Shown here: one piece after another, positions 1 through 8,234 of the stretch | Layout of the letters: every line of letters starts with the position of its first letter | How positions within the stretch are numbered: position 1 is the first letter of the stretch | NCBI GenBank assembly: GCA_021323755.1 | Contig: JAJPKJ010000066.1 | Location: 1 to 64,000, forward strand | Direction: 5' to 3' | Source: Chitinophagales bacterium | GTDB taxonomy: Bacteria > Bacteroidota > Bacteroidia > Chitinophagales > Chitinophagaceae | Length of the DNA stretch: 64,000 nt | Made by a program: the position numbers and the translations under genes | Notes under the pieces: generated by a model | What the model saw: the letters and a program-made list of their open reading frames with translations, nothing else | Database searches by the model: none | What the model was told of the DNA's origin: nothing

Positions 1-1836
1 GCATCAAAAGTGGTAAAGATTTTTATTGATTACAACAACAATGGCGTATTCGATGCAAACGAATTGGCAGCGCAAAGCACAGTTCTCAATGGAAATGTAA
101 CATACAACGATACCATAACAATTCCGGGAACTGTGATTGTGGGCAATTACACATTAATGAGAATAGTTGCTGAAGAAACGACAGACGCGACTACGGTAAC
201 AGCATGCGGAACATATGGTAATGGTGAAACTGAGGATTTCCGTGTTCTGGTTTCCAGCCCTTCCAATGATGTTGGCATAAGCGAATTACTCGCACCTGCG
301 GGGGTCAATGGGATAACCTGTTCTAACCAGCAACAGCTTGTTGCCGTAAGAGTGAAAAATTTTGGAAACACCCTGCAGACAAAAGTCCCCATAATAACAA
401 CCATCAAGAACGGAGCGACAACTGTGGCAGTATTATCGGCAATTTGCCCCGATACAATTCCTGCATTAAGCGATGTTGTTTATACCTATCAATCCACCTT
501 TAATGCTATTGCAGGAAACACCTACACATTTATTAGCTCTACTAATTTATCTACGGATCAGGATGCATCCAATGATTCTAACACAACAACACTTGCTATT
601 AATTCCGGGGGCGATTCTGCAACTGGCAAGGCAGAGCTTTGTGGAACAGATGAGGTATTTTTAAAGGCCACTTTAACGGATACAACGGATCTTGCCTTTT
701 GGTATGCGAGTGATACAGCGACAAATCCGATAGCAATTGGCAATAACACATCAACATCAACCATTACTGCCAACAATACTTATTATCTCGGATTGAATAA
801 TGGGCCACTAACCATTGGCCCTGCAAACAAAAGAGTTTTTACAAATGGCGGCTATAATTCCTTTGCTGGTAATTTTGTAACATTCAATAATAAAGTACCG
901 TTGACTATTGAAAGTGCCAGATTATATATTGGCAGCGCGGGTACAATAACTTTCACCGTCGCAGACATTGTAAACTATGATACTACCTCAGGATCCTATC
1001 AATATTACCCTTATTCAAGCACCACCCTTAATGTCTATCCTACCACTCCGATACCCATACCTGCGGGCACAAGTGGTAATCCAATTCAGGATACGGGAGC
1101 AATTTATTATCTTAATCTGCCTGTTCCGGTCGCAGGTGATCATGCGATTATCATTGATTGTGAAAATGGAGCAAATATTTTCAGAAATAACAATATCACC
1201 AACAACCCTTATCCGGTAGGCATTCCGGATGCATTTACCATTACCGGTAACAGCGCACTCATGCCTGGGCAACCTACACTTTACCAGCAGTATTATTATT
1301 TCTTTTATAATATGCAATTGGTATTGAATAATTGCGCAGGTCCAAGAACGCCTGTCCTTGCAAAGACAGGAACGCCACCGGTTATAAGCATAAGCGGTAA
1401 CATTTTATCAAGCACGCCAGCAGTCGCTTATCAATGGTATAGAAACAATATCATAATTGCCAATGCAACCAAACAAACCGATACAGCTATTATATCGGGT
1501 GCATATACGGTTGTGGCTACTGATAGTATTGGATGCCCGTCAACTTCCAACCAGATTAATTACACAGCAACAGGTGGTGTTGGGGCCATTCAACTAAAAG
1601 TATCTCCCAATCCCAATAGCGGCCAATTCCGCCTGCAATTTGAAACAAGTACTACGAGCAATGTCTACATCACCATGATCAATACGCTTGGTCAAAAAGT
1701 GTATGAAAGCAGTTATCCGAATTTCTCCGGCTTTTTCGATAACCAAATCAATGTGGGCTATTTAAGTTCGGATATATATTATGTAAAAGTACAGGTTGGC
1801 AGTAACTCGTATATACAAAAAGTTGTGATCAGATGA
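1..1836 (+). CDS. Secreted protein with type A sorting domain, 5'-truncated
   Basis: The frame is open from the first base of the window, so the true start and any signal peptide lie upstream. The first ~80 visible residues (VKIFIDYNNNGVFD) resemble the GEVED beta-sandwich found in secreted Bacteroidota proteins. Residues ~85-200 resemble a CARDB-type adhesive domain (RVKNFG near the start). The last ~80 residues, from KVSPNPNSG to YIQKVVIR, form a type A C-terminal sorting domain, which directs export by the type IX secretion system and attachment to the cell surface. No catalytic motif is visible, so a structural or adhesive role is inference. A hairpin with a T-run follows the stop codon. 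Confidence 0.85.
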   Translation, partial: ASKVVKIFIDYNNNGVFDANELAAQSTVLNGNVTYNDTITIPGTVIVGNYTLMRIVAEETTDATTVTACGTYGNGETEDFRVLVSSPSNDVGISELLAPAGVNGITCSNQQQLVAVRVKNFGNTLQTKVPIITTIKNGATTVAVLSAICPDTIPALSDVVYTYQSTFNAIAGNTYTFISSTNLSTDQDASNDSNTTTLAINSGGDSATGKAELCGTDEVFLKATLTDTTDLAFWYASDTATNPIAIGNNTSTSTITANNTYYLGLNNGPLTIGPANKRVFTNGGYNSFAGNFVTFNNKVPLTIESARLYIGSAGTITFTVADIVNYDTTSGSYQYYPYSSTTLNVYPTTPIPIPAGTSGNPIQDTGAIYYLNLPVPVAGDHAIIIDCENGANIFRNNNITNNPYPVGIPDAFTITGNSALMPGQPTLYQQYYYFFYNMQLVLNNCAGPRTPVLAKTGTPPVISISGNILSSTPAVAYQWYRNNIIIANATKQTDTAIISGAYTVVATDSIGCPSTSNQINYTATGGVGAIQLKVSPNPNSGQFRLQFETSTTSNVYITMINTLGQKVYESSYPNFSGFFDNQINVGYLSSDIYYVKVQVGSNSYIQKVVIR

Positions 1837-1964
1837 TATTGCTTTTTAAAACTTTGAACCCGAAAAAACGTATATACAAGACTGTAAGATTGGTATTAAT
1901 GAAATAAAAAGTTTTGAATTTTCATTATTGTAATAAAAAAAAATTACATTAGCATATCGATTGC

Positions 1965-1980
1965 TTGCCATTATTGGCAA
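1965..1980. repeat. Short inverted repeat before the terminator
   Basis: The arms TTGCCA and TGGCAA flank a 4-base loop (TTAT). The repeat lies just upstream of the terminator at 1987, giving two hairpins in tandem in the 3' region. The same six-base arms occur in the opposite order upstream of the MoxR gene near 62951, which is probably coincidence. A role in stabilising the mRNA end is inference. Confidence 0.4.
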
Positions 1981-1986
1981 ACTTAC

Positions 1987-2017
1987 AGAGCGGATGCCTT
2001 GTTATCCGCTCTTTTTT
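1987..2017 (+). terminator. Rho-independent terminator
   Basis: A perfect 9-bp stem (AGAGCGGAT paired with ATCCGCTCT) with an 8-base loop is followed directly by six T residues. It lies ~150 bp after the stop of the type IX-secreted protein and ~80 bp before the flavin reductase start, so it should separate the two transcripts. It is the clearest intrinsic terminator in the window on the plus strand. The rest of the 258-bp gap (1837-2094) is AT-rich and shows no gene. Confidence 0.85.
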
Positions 2018-2094
2018 ATTTGCCTTTATCCAATCGCCTCAACATTTTTTTTTATCTCATTTTTTTATTACTATCTTAATTCAAATTTTATAAT

Positions 2095-2862
2095 ATGCTG
2101 CAGCCATGGCAAACCGGCAAAATAATTCGCATAGAAAACGAAACGCAGAATACACGCAGGTTTTGGATTCAGTTGCCGGCTATGGAATCTTTTGATTTTG
2201 AGCCCGGGCAATTTGTGACACTGGATCTTCCCATTCACGAAAAACCTGCCAAGCGTTGGCGCAGTTATTCGATCGCATCCTGGCCTGATGGTACCAATAT
2301 TTTTGAACTGGTAATTGTTTTGCTCGAAGGCGGCGCCGGAACAAATTATTTATTTAATCATGTAACTGTTGGAAGCGAATTAACACTACGCGGGCCACAA
2401 GGCGTTTTTACTTTGCCAGATGATATCGACCGCGATCTTTTTTTTATTTGCACGGGCACGGGTGTTGCGCCATTTCGATCTATGGCCCATCACATTTTAA
2501 ATCATAATATCCCCCATCAAAATATTTATCTCATTTTTGGTTGTAGAAAATTTAGTGATTGCCTTTATAGAGATGAATTGGAAGAGTTACAAAAAAGCGT
2601 AAGCAGCTTTTATTATGTTCCCACTTTCTCCAGAGAAATTCCTGACGACATCAATAGATTAGTAAAAACCGGCTATGTTCATGCAGTGTACGAAGAGATC
2701 TGTAATAATAATATTCAGATTGATATCATCGAAAACAAAAGAATAGTGAAGCCGGCCTCTTTTTATTTATGTGGCTGGAAGAATATGATTGATGAAGCCA
2801 AGCAAAAAATACAGGCAATTGGCTACGATAAGAAGGCTATTCATCAGGAGTTATACGGATAA
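2095..2862 (+). CDS. FAD-binding ferredoxin--NADP reductase family oxidoreductase
   Basis: This 255-residue protein has the ferredoxin-NADP reductase fold. The N-terminal FAD-binding barrel carries R56-S-Y-S59, the RxYS motif that holds the flavin. The C-terminal nucleotide-binding domain has GTGVAP at 121-126 and an LCGW motif near the end, matching the usual C-G-x motif that contacts NAD(P)H. There is no iron-sulfur domain, so it is the flavoprotein part alone and probably passes electrons between NAD(P)H and a ferredoxin or flavodoxin made elsewhere. The length is normal for the bacterial family. The exact partner is not visible. It stands alone, convergent with the next gene at a distance of 18 bp. 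Confidence 0.85.
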   Translation: MLQPWQTGKIIRIENETQNTRRFWIQLPAMESFDFEPGQFVTLDLPIHEKPAKRWRSYSIASWPDGTNIFELVIVLLEGGAGTNYLFNHVTVGSELTLRGPQGVFTLPDDIDRDLFFICTGTGVAPFRSMAHHILNHNIPHQNIYLIFGCRKFSDCLYRDELEELQKSVSSFYYVPTFSREIPDDINRLVKTGYVHAVYEEICNNNIQIDIIENKRIVKPASFYLCGWKNMIDEAKQKIQAIGYDKKAIHQELYG

Positions 2863-2880
2863 AACCATGCCCAAAAAAAA

Positions 2881-3252
2881 TTAAGCTTCTTTGCTTAATA
2901 ATATTTTGTAAGGCAAAGGATAGGTCTCCTCTTTTACAGAATTATTGTCAACCCCAAGTAATTTCTTTCTTAAAGATACGTCAGGCAATTTTTCATTGCT
3001 CTCCTGTTTCAAAACATTCTTCATAACAACCACAGGATCCTTTGTGCTGTTAAGTTTTAATTCAATAGCGATAAATTCTTTTTGCAATGAAAGTATTTCC
3101 GAATGATTTCTTATTAATTCATTTTCCAGTTCAGCGATACGATGACGATTTTTACTGATCTGAATTTTTGAAAAAGTGAATCCGACATATGCAGCGGCAA
3201 TTAGAATTGCAGCAAACACAAATACATTCAAAGTAAACTCAAGGGTAAGCAT
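2881..3252 (-). CDS. Small membrane-anchored coiled-coil protein, unknown
   Basis: I do not recognise this 123-residue protein. Residues ~5-28 are a single hydrophobic helix with no cleavage site. Residues ~35-75 are rich in E, K, L and I in a heptad-like pattern (RIAELENELIRNHSEILSL), suggesting a coiled coil. The C-terminal part is polar. The arrangement suggests a cytoplasmic coiled coil tethered to the inner membrane. It lies between the flavin reductase and glyS, 131 bp downstream of the glyS stop on the same strand, so no operon is certain. Confidence 0.6.
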   Translation of the reverse strand: MLTLEFTLNVFVFAAILIAAAYVGFTFSKIQISKNRHRIAELENELIRNHSEILSLQKEFIAIELKLNSTKDPVVVMKNVLKQESNEKLPDVSLRKKLLGVDNNSVKEETYPLPYKILLSKEA

Positions 3253-3383
3253 AATAGTAGATGTTAAGGTTAGTGAGAAAATACAATTGTTGTACTACCG
3301 CCATCAATTTTTCAAGAGGAAATGTTTACTGTATTTTGTAAGAAAAATACTTATTGAACTAAGGTAGTTGTTTGATCAGAGCG

Positions 3384-4850
3384 TTAAGAAATTAGTTTTT
3401 CCACAATCGCTTTTATTGTGTTAATATGTACGCGCTCCTGCTGCATCGTGTCGCGGTAACGAATGGTAACCGTATTGTCTTCTTTTGTCTGATGATCAAT
3501 GGTAATGCAGAATGGCGTGCCGAGTGCATCCATGCGGCGATAACGTTTTCCGATGGTGTCTTTTTCTTCATAGAAACATCGAAATGAAAATTTACAATCG
3601 TTCATTATTTCTCTTGCAATTTCCGGCAATCCGTCTTTTTTTACCAAAGGAAGAATGGCGAGTTTGATAGGAGCCAGTTTGGGCGGGAATTTCAGCACCA
3701 CTCGATTATCTTTTCTTTCTTCTGTGCTCAGATCTTCTTCAGTATATGCTTCACTTAAGATCATTAATACGGTTCTGTCCAATCCGATCGAAGTTTCAAT
3801 CACGTAGGGAATGTAGTTCCCATAAGGCTTCCCATTTTCATCCAGGTCATTGTCGAAATACTGCATCTTCTTTTTGCTGTATTCCTGGTGATTTCGCAAA
3901 TCGAAATCAGTGCGTGAATGAATGCCCTCTACTTCTTTGAACCCGATGGGGAAATCGTATTCAATATCACAAGCTGCATCTGCATAGTGTGCCAATTTTA
4001 CGTGATCATGAAAACGATATTTTTCTTTTACAATTCCCAAACTCAAGTGCCATTTCATTCTTTCTTCCTTCCAGAATTCATACCATTGTTTTTGCGAACC
4101 GGGGCGAATAAAGAATTGCATTTCCATCTGTTCGAATTCTCTCATTCGAAAAATAAATTGACGTGCTACGATTTCATTGCGAAACGCTTTTCCAATTTGC
4201 GCAATGCCAAAAGGAATCTTCATTCTCCCGGTTTTTTGCACATTCAAAAAATTCACAAAAATTCCCTGTGCCGTTTCCGGTCGCAAATACACTTTATTGT
4301 CCTCGCCATCTGAAGAAACCGTAGAGCCAAATTCCGTAGAGAACATTAAATTGAACTGGCGAACATCGGTCCAGTTGCTGGTTCCGCTGATGGCGCATTT
4401 TATTTTATGATCTTCTATCAATTTTTTCAATCCTTCAAAATCATCTTTTGCCAGAAAGGCATCCATTTCAGCAAGTACAGCCTCGGCGTTTTGCGTATCG
4501 CCTTTTGCTTTTAGTTCTTCGGCGTACCCTTCGATCAAATGATCAACGCGATATCTTTTTTTACTGTCTTTGTTATCAATCATCGGGTCGCTGAAATTAT
4601 CGACATGACCGCTGGCTTTCCATGTTGTCGGATGCATAAAAATAGCAGCATCAATGCCCACGATATTCTCGTGCATTTGCGTCATGCTTTTCCACCAATA
4701 GTCTTTAATATTTTTCTTCAATTCACTTCCCCACTGACCGTAATCATAAACAGCGCTCAATCCGTCATAAATTTCGCTTGAGGGAAATATAAATCCGTAT
4801 TCTTTGCAATGAGAAATAATTGCCTGGAACTTGTTGGTGTCGTTTGCCAT
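3384..4850 (-). CDS. glyS: Glycyl-tRNA synthetase, alpha2 type
   Basis: This 488-residue class II aminoacyl-tRNA synthetase charges tRNA-Gly with glycine. It is the single-chain homodimer type shared by many Bacteroidota and eukaryotes, not the alpha2beta2 E. coli type. Class II motif 2 reads FRNEIVARQFIFRMREFEQ. RPETAQGIFVNF and the motif 3 stretch ETSIGLDRTVLMIL are also present, and the C-terminal ~120 residues match an anticodon-binding domain. An in-frame ATG 45 bases further upstream would add MLSYNFFSTIIFAHI, which does not fit the family. I chose the ATG at 4850 because MANDTNKFQAIISHCKEYGFIFPSSEIY is the usual N-terminus. Confidence 0.95.
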   Translation of the reverse strand: MANDTNKFQAIISHCKEYGFIFPSSEIYDGLSAVYDYGQWGSELKKNIKDYWWKSMTQMHENIVGIDAAIFMHPTTWKASGHVDNFSDPMIDNKDSKKRYRVDHLIEGYAEELKAKGDTQNAEAVLAEMDAFLAKDDFEGLKKLIEDHKIKCAISGTSNWTDVRQFNLMFSTEFGSTVSSDGEDNKVYLRPETAQGIFVNFLNVQKTGRMKIPFGIAQIGKAFRNEIVARQFIFRMREFEQMEMQFFIRPGSQKQWYEFWKEERMKWHLSLGIVKEKYRFHDHVKLAHYADAACDIEYDFPIGFKEVEGIHSRTDFDLRNHQEYSKKKMQYFDNDLDENGKPYGNYIPYVIETSIGLDRTVLMILSEAYTEEDLSTEERKDNRVVLKFPPKLAPIKLAILPLVKKDGLPEIAREIMNDCKFSFRCFYEEKDTIGKRYRRMDALGTPFCITIDHQTKEDNTVTIRYRDTMQQERVHINTIKAIVEKLIS

Positions 4851-5005
4851 AATGTGCGCAAAGATAATTGTTGAAAAGAAATTATAGGAAAGCAATAATT
4901 AAGAGTTCTTTCCTTTGCCAGATAGCGGTTGGTGTAAACCAGTCCAACTTTTATATTATTTATTCTTTGGGTAAAGTACATTTGCCAAACACTCATTAAA
5001 ACCTT

Positions 5006-6148
5006 ATGCCCGCTGCAATTGAATTCAAAGAGAAGAAAACCCCTTTGCTGGAAAAGTTTGGCATTTACTATCTGAACGTTCTTGGCAAACGGGAATTTGA
5101 TCATCATGTATTTGATTTTACAGACGACCAATTAAATAAAAAGATCAATAGAATTTCAAACAAGGGAATCATCCTGTCTGCCCTTGCAGGGTTGATCTGC
5201 GTTTGGCCAACTGTTTATGTTGATTTGCTGAAGCAAAATGAAAAACTCATCATTCATTATTCATGGACGATCGGTGTAACCATCGTTTCCATTGCTATTG
5301 AATTTTATTTGTTGTTCATCATCGCCATCAAGGCGGTCCATGAAGTGAGCGAAATGATAAACATACACAAGCACAAAAAGGATTTTCTGGAAACCGGTCC
5401 TTTTAATGTTACCAATATCCTTGCCCGGGCTGCCCTGGAACTTCCTGATCCGGAAATGCGCATTCTGGGAATTGATCCGTTTGAAAAGATTTCAAAAAGA
5501 AATTTGTTGATCCTTGGATTATTGTATAAAGTCAGAATCACACTCACCAATTTTATCTCGAAATTTTTATTAAGAAGATCTTTCGGCGAAAGGATCTTCA
5601 ACATTTCCATTAACTATATAGCCTTACCGGTTGAATGTTTTTGGAACGGAATGGTGATTTATCGTGTTGTGCGGGAAGCAAGATTGCGTTTGTTTGGATT
5701 TGCGCTAAGCAATTATATCAGCGACAATTTATTGCATGAACATCTATTGGAAGATTTATCGCCTGAAGCAAGAACCGGATGCATACGTGCAATTGGAAAC
5801 GCCGTGGTAATGGCAAGAAATTACCACCCGAACATGATCATCTTATTATTGCGTTTCCAGGATCTATTACATATCAATAAAGATGATCGTTATGATGATT
5901 GGAATATATTTTTAGAAACATTGAAAAAGGTCAATGAAAAAGAAAGAAATTTCTTGCTGAACCTTTTTACAATTGCCATTGCCTTTGACGGAAAGATTTC
6001 TCATCTTGAAAAAGACAGCATTAAGGAAGCTTATGGAAAATTGTACGATGTATATCAACCAAGATTATCGTTGTTAATAAAAAACATAAAAGCCGGAAGA
6101 TTGCACGCAGCCGCTGATTTATGCAAACTCGATTTTAGCGCTGAATAA
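5006..6148 (+). CDS. Membrane protein with TerB-like C-terminus (LBF_2804-like)
   Basis: This 380-residue protein has two strong membrane helices at ~52-75 and ~90-116, joined by a short loop. The middle part (~170-250) is moderately hydrophobic with basic patches and may contain a membrane-associated hairpin. The last ~75 residues contain FTIAIAFDGKISHLEKDSI, the A-x-DG-x-I-x-x-x-E pattern of TerB-like all-helical domains, which often bind metal. The layout resembles proteins annotated as the LBF_2804 family; I base that on memory of the family, not on a search. The function is unknown. It is divergent from glyS and convergent with the MazG-like gene at a distance of 2 bp. Confidence 0.7.
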   Translation: MPAAIEFKEKKTPLLEKFGIYYLNVLGKREFDHHVFDFTDDQLNKKINRISNKGIILSALAGLICVWPTVYVDLLKQNEKLIIHYSWTIGVTIVSIAIEFYLLFIIAIKAVHEVSEMINIHKHKKDFLETGPFNVTNILARAALELPDPEMRILGIDPFEKISKRNLLILGLLYKVRITLTNFISKFLLRRSFGERIFNISINYIALPVECFWNGMVIYRVVREARLRLFGFALSNYISDNLLHEHLLEDLSPEARTGCIRAIGNAVVMARNYHPNMIILLLRFQDLLHINKDDRYDDWNIFLETLKKVNEKERNFLLNLFTIAIAFDGKISHLEKDSIKEAYGKLYDVYQPRLSLLIKNIKAGRLHAAADLCKLDFSAE

Positions 6149-6150
6149 AA

Positions 6151-6489
6151 TTACTGCAGTTTTTCATTTTGTTGGTGCCGATCGGCATCGCGGATATTTT
6201 TCTTTTCAAAATTCTTGCTAAGCGCTATTGTAAGATCAACATTTGTTTGATTGGCGATGCACAGTAAGACCCATAACACATCAGCCAATTCATCAGCAAG
6301 ATCTTTATTTTTATCCGATTCTTTAAAAGACTGATCTCCGTATAAACGGCTCATTAATCGGGCAACTTCGCCAACTTCTTCTGTTAATATCGCCATATTC
6401 GTCAATTCGCTGAAATATCGGACACCGGTGGTTTTTATCCACTCATCAATGTTTTGTTGTGCTTCGCGGATGGAAATTTCTTCTGACAT
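6151..6489 (-). CDS. MazG-like nucleotide pyrophosphohydrolase
   Basis: This 112-residue protein belongs to the all-alpha NTP pyrophosphohydrolase superfamily (MazG/RS21-C6-like), which hydrolyses nucleoside triphosphates to monophosphate and pyrophosphate and is thought to clear non-canonical nucleotides. The magnesium-binding pattern is E37-E38-x-x-E41 in helix one and E67-x-x-D70 in DELADVLWV. It is a single-domain form. It starts 20 bp after the PhzF-like gene stop on the same strand, so it is probably co-transcribed with that gene. The physiological substrate cannot be told from sequence. Confidence 0.88.
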   Translation of the reverse strand: MSEEISIREAQQNIDEWIKTTGVRYFSELTNMAILTEEVGEVARLMSRLYGDQSFKESDKNKDLADELADVLWVLLCIANQTNVDLTIALSKNFEKKNIRDADRHQQNEKLQ

Positions 6490-6509
6490 AATAATTCGTG
6501 TAATTCGTG

Positions 6510-7295
6510 TTATAAAAAAATTTCTCCTTCCAAATAGGTGATTGCCTTACCGCTCATTAATACTCTGCCGGTGATCAATTCACAATCTAAATATCCCTTT
6601 CTTTTTGACAGTTGTATGGCAGACAGTCTTGTTTTTCCTAATTGCTTTGCCCAATACGGGACCAAAGCCGTGTGTGCGGATCCTGTTACCGGATCTTCAT
6701 CTATGCCTGCTGCGGGAGCAAAAAAACGGGAAACAAAATCCGCCTCATTACCTTTTGCGGTAACAATGGTTCCGCGGGCCTGAAACTTTTTTAAAATTCC
6801 CAGATCTGGTGAAAGATCTTCTATTTCAGACTGATCCTTGGCTATTACCATAAAATCAAAAGAAGATTTATAAACCGCAACGGGTTTAATTTGCAAGGCT
6901 TGCTCGAATTCACTGATTTCCGGAATCTGAGTAAGATCATCTGCCGGAAAATCGAGCGTTAGTTTTTCATCGTTGCGCCTGCTAACATGCAAGGGACCGC
7001 TTTTGGAATGAAAAGTAATTTTCTCTTTTTTATAATTGAGGTGGTTAAAAAGAACATGAGCCGACGCAAGCGTAGCATGACCGCATAATTTCACTTCTAC
7101 CGCGGGAGTTAACCAGCGAATAGCATAATCTTCTTCCTGCGGAACGATAAAAGCTGTTTCGGCAAGATTATTTTGCGCAGCTATCTGTTGCAACAATTCA
7201 TCATCCAACCATTTACTCAAAGGCACCACAGCAGCGGGATTTCCGCCGAATGTTGTTTCTGCAAATGCGTTTACTATAAATATTTTCAGTTTCAT
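6510..7295 (-). CDS. PhzF family isomerase
   Basis: This 261-residue protein has the PhzF/diaminopimelate-epimerase fold. The signature FGGNPAAV is at 16-23, the catalytic glutamate of the family fits E46 in NLAETAF, and the second-half motif DPVTGSAH is present. PhzF itself isomerises trans-2,3-dihydro-3-hydroxyanthranilate, but no other phenazine genes are present, so here it is a generic PhzF-like enzyme of unknown substrate. I chose the ATG at 7295 (MKLKIFIVNAF); an in-frame ATG three codons upstream is also possible. It sits between dtd and the MazG-like gene on the same strand with gaps of about 40 and 20 bp, suggesting one transcript. Confidence 0.9.
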   Translation of the reverse strand: MKLKIFIVNAFAETTFGGNPAAVVPLSKWLDDELLQQIAAQNNLAETAFIVPQEEDYAIRWLTPAVEVKLCGHATLASAHVLFNHLNYKKEKITFHSKSGPLHVSRRNDEKLTLDFPADDLTQIPEISEFEQALQIKPVAVYKSSFDFMVIAKDQSEIEDLSPDLGILKKFQARGTIVTAKGNEADFVSRFFAPAAGIDEDPVTGSAHTALVPYWAKQLGKTRLSAIQLSKRKGYLDCELITGRVLMSGKAITYLEGEIFL

Positions 7296-7334
7296 ATATA
7301 GCATTTTATTAACCGAATCATTTAGAATCCAGGT

Positions 7335-7787
7335 TCACTCCTTATTCTTTGTATCTATAATAATAGTAACCGGACCTTCATTAATCAATTCCACTTTCAT
7401 GTCTGCGCCAAATTCTCCCGTAAAAATTTTTTTTGAAAGAACATTCTCCAACTGCGCGATCATTTTCTCATAAACAGGAATAGCGATCTCGGGTTTGCTT
7501 GCGCGAATATAAGATGGGCGATTCCCTTTTTTTGTCGAAGCATGCAAAGTAAACTGGCTTACTAATAAAATATCACCCCCGGTTTCTTTTATGGGAATAT
7601 TCATTACTCCGCTTTCATCATCAAATATGCGCAGGTTAATGATTTTGTTGCTCAACCAGGAAATATCTTCAGCATCATCTGCATCTTCAATTCCCAAAAA
7701 GATCAGCAACCCTTTATTGATCTGGGATTTTATTTTTCCATCAATGGTTACGCTTGCTTTTTCAACCCGCTGAATGATCACCCGCAT
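7335..7787 (-). CDS. dtd: D-aminoacyl-tRNA deacylase
   Basis: This 150-residue enzyme removes D-amino acids (and glycine mischarged on tRNA-Ala) from tRNA, protecting translation. SQFTLHA at 77-83 carries the active-site region and NEGPVTI includes the cross-subunit Gly138-Pro139 element that gives the pocket its chiral selectivity. NEGPVT differs from the more usual NSGPVT by one residue. The length is typical for the homodimeric bacterial enzyme. It probably heads the dtd - phzF-like - mazG-like unit and is divergent from arfB, 33 bp away. Confidence 0.95.
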   Translation of the reverse strand: MRVIIQRVEKASVTIDGKIKSQINKGLLIFLGIEDADDAEDISWLSNKIINLRIFDDESGVMNIPIKETGGDILLVSQFTLHASTKKGNRPSYIRASKPEIAIPVYEKMIAQLENVLSKKIFTGEFGADMKVELINEGPVTIIIDTKNKE

Positions 7788-7820
7788 TTCTTACAAAAAA
7801 TTAAATTGTAATTTTAAAAT

Positions 7821-8228
7821 ATGAAGATAGATTTTTCAAAAGAAATTATTTTTAAAACTGCACGGAGCGGCGGAAAAGGCGGACAGAACGTGAATAAAGT
7901 AGAATCAATGGTAGAGGGGTATTTTGGCATTAATGATTCTTTATTGCTGAATGATGAGCAGAAAGAAATCCTCTTTCAAAAACTAATCAATAGAATCAAT
8001 GCGGAAGGATTTTTATTGGTAAAATCACAAGTACACCGATCACAATTGGAAAACAAAAAGGAGGTGATCAAAAAGATCAATGCGCTTATTTCAACCGCAT
8101 TGAAAAAAGAAAAAAAACGTGTTTCAACAAAACCGACAAAAGCCTCGAAAGAAAAAAGGATAGAATCGAAGAAGAAATTATCTGAGACAAAACAATCCCG
8201 GAAAAAGGTTACCGGGAAAGATTATTGA
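7821..8228 (+). CDS. arfB: Alternative ribosome-rescue factor ArfB (YaeJ/ICT1-like)
   Basis: This 135-residue protein is a short peptidyl-tRNA hydrolase that frees ribosomes stalled on mRNAs without a stop codon. The catalytic GGQ motif is at 20-22 within SGGKGGQNVNKVES. The C-terminal ~45 residues are strongly basic (KKEKKRVSTKP, KKLSETKQSRKKV); in this family that tail enters the empty mRNA channel of the ribosome. The lack of a stop-codon-recognition domain distinguishes it from RF1 and RF2. It is divergent from dtd, another translation-quality gene, and ends 6 bp from the convergent CHU_C protein. Confidence 0.93.
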   Translation: MKIDFSKEIIFKTARSGGKGGQNVNKVESMVEGYFGINDSLLLNDEQKEILFQKLINRINAEGFLLVKSQVHRSQLENKKEVIKKINALISTALKKEKKRVSTKPTKASKEKRIESKKKLSETKQSRKKVTGKDY

Positions 8229-8234
8229 TAATAA

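Noticed and set aside
3918-4313. 131-residue frame opposite glyS
   Set aside because: Antisense to the catalytic domain of glycyl-tRNA synthetase.
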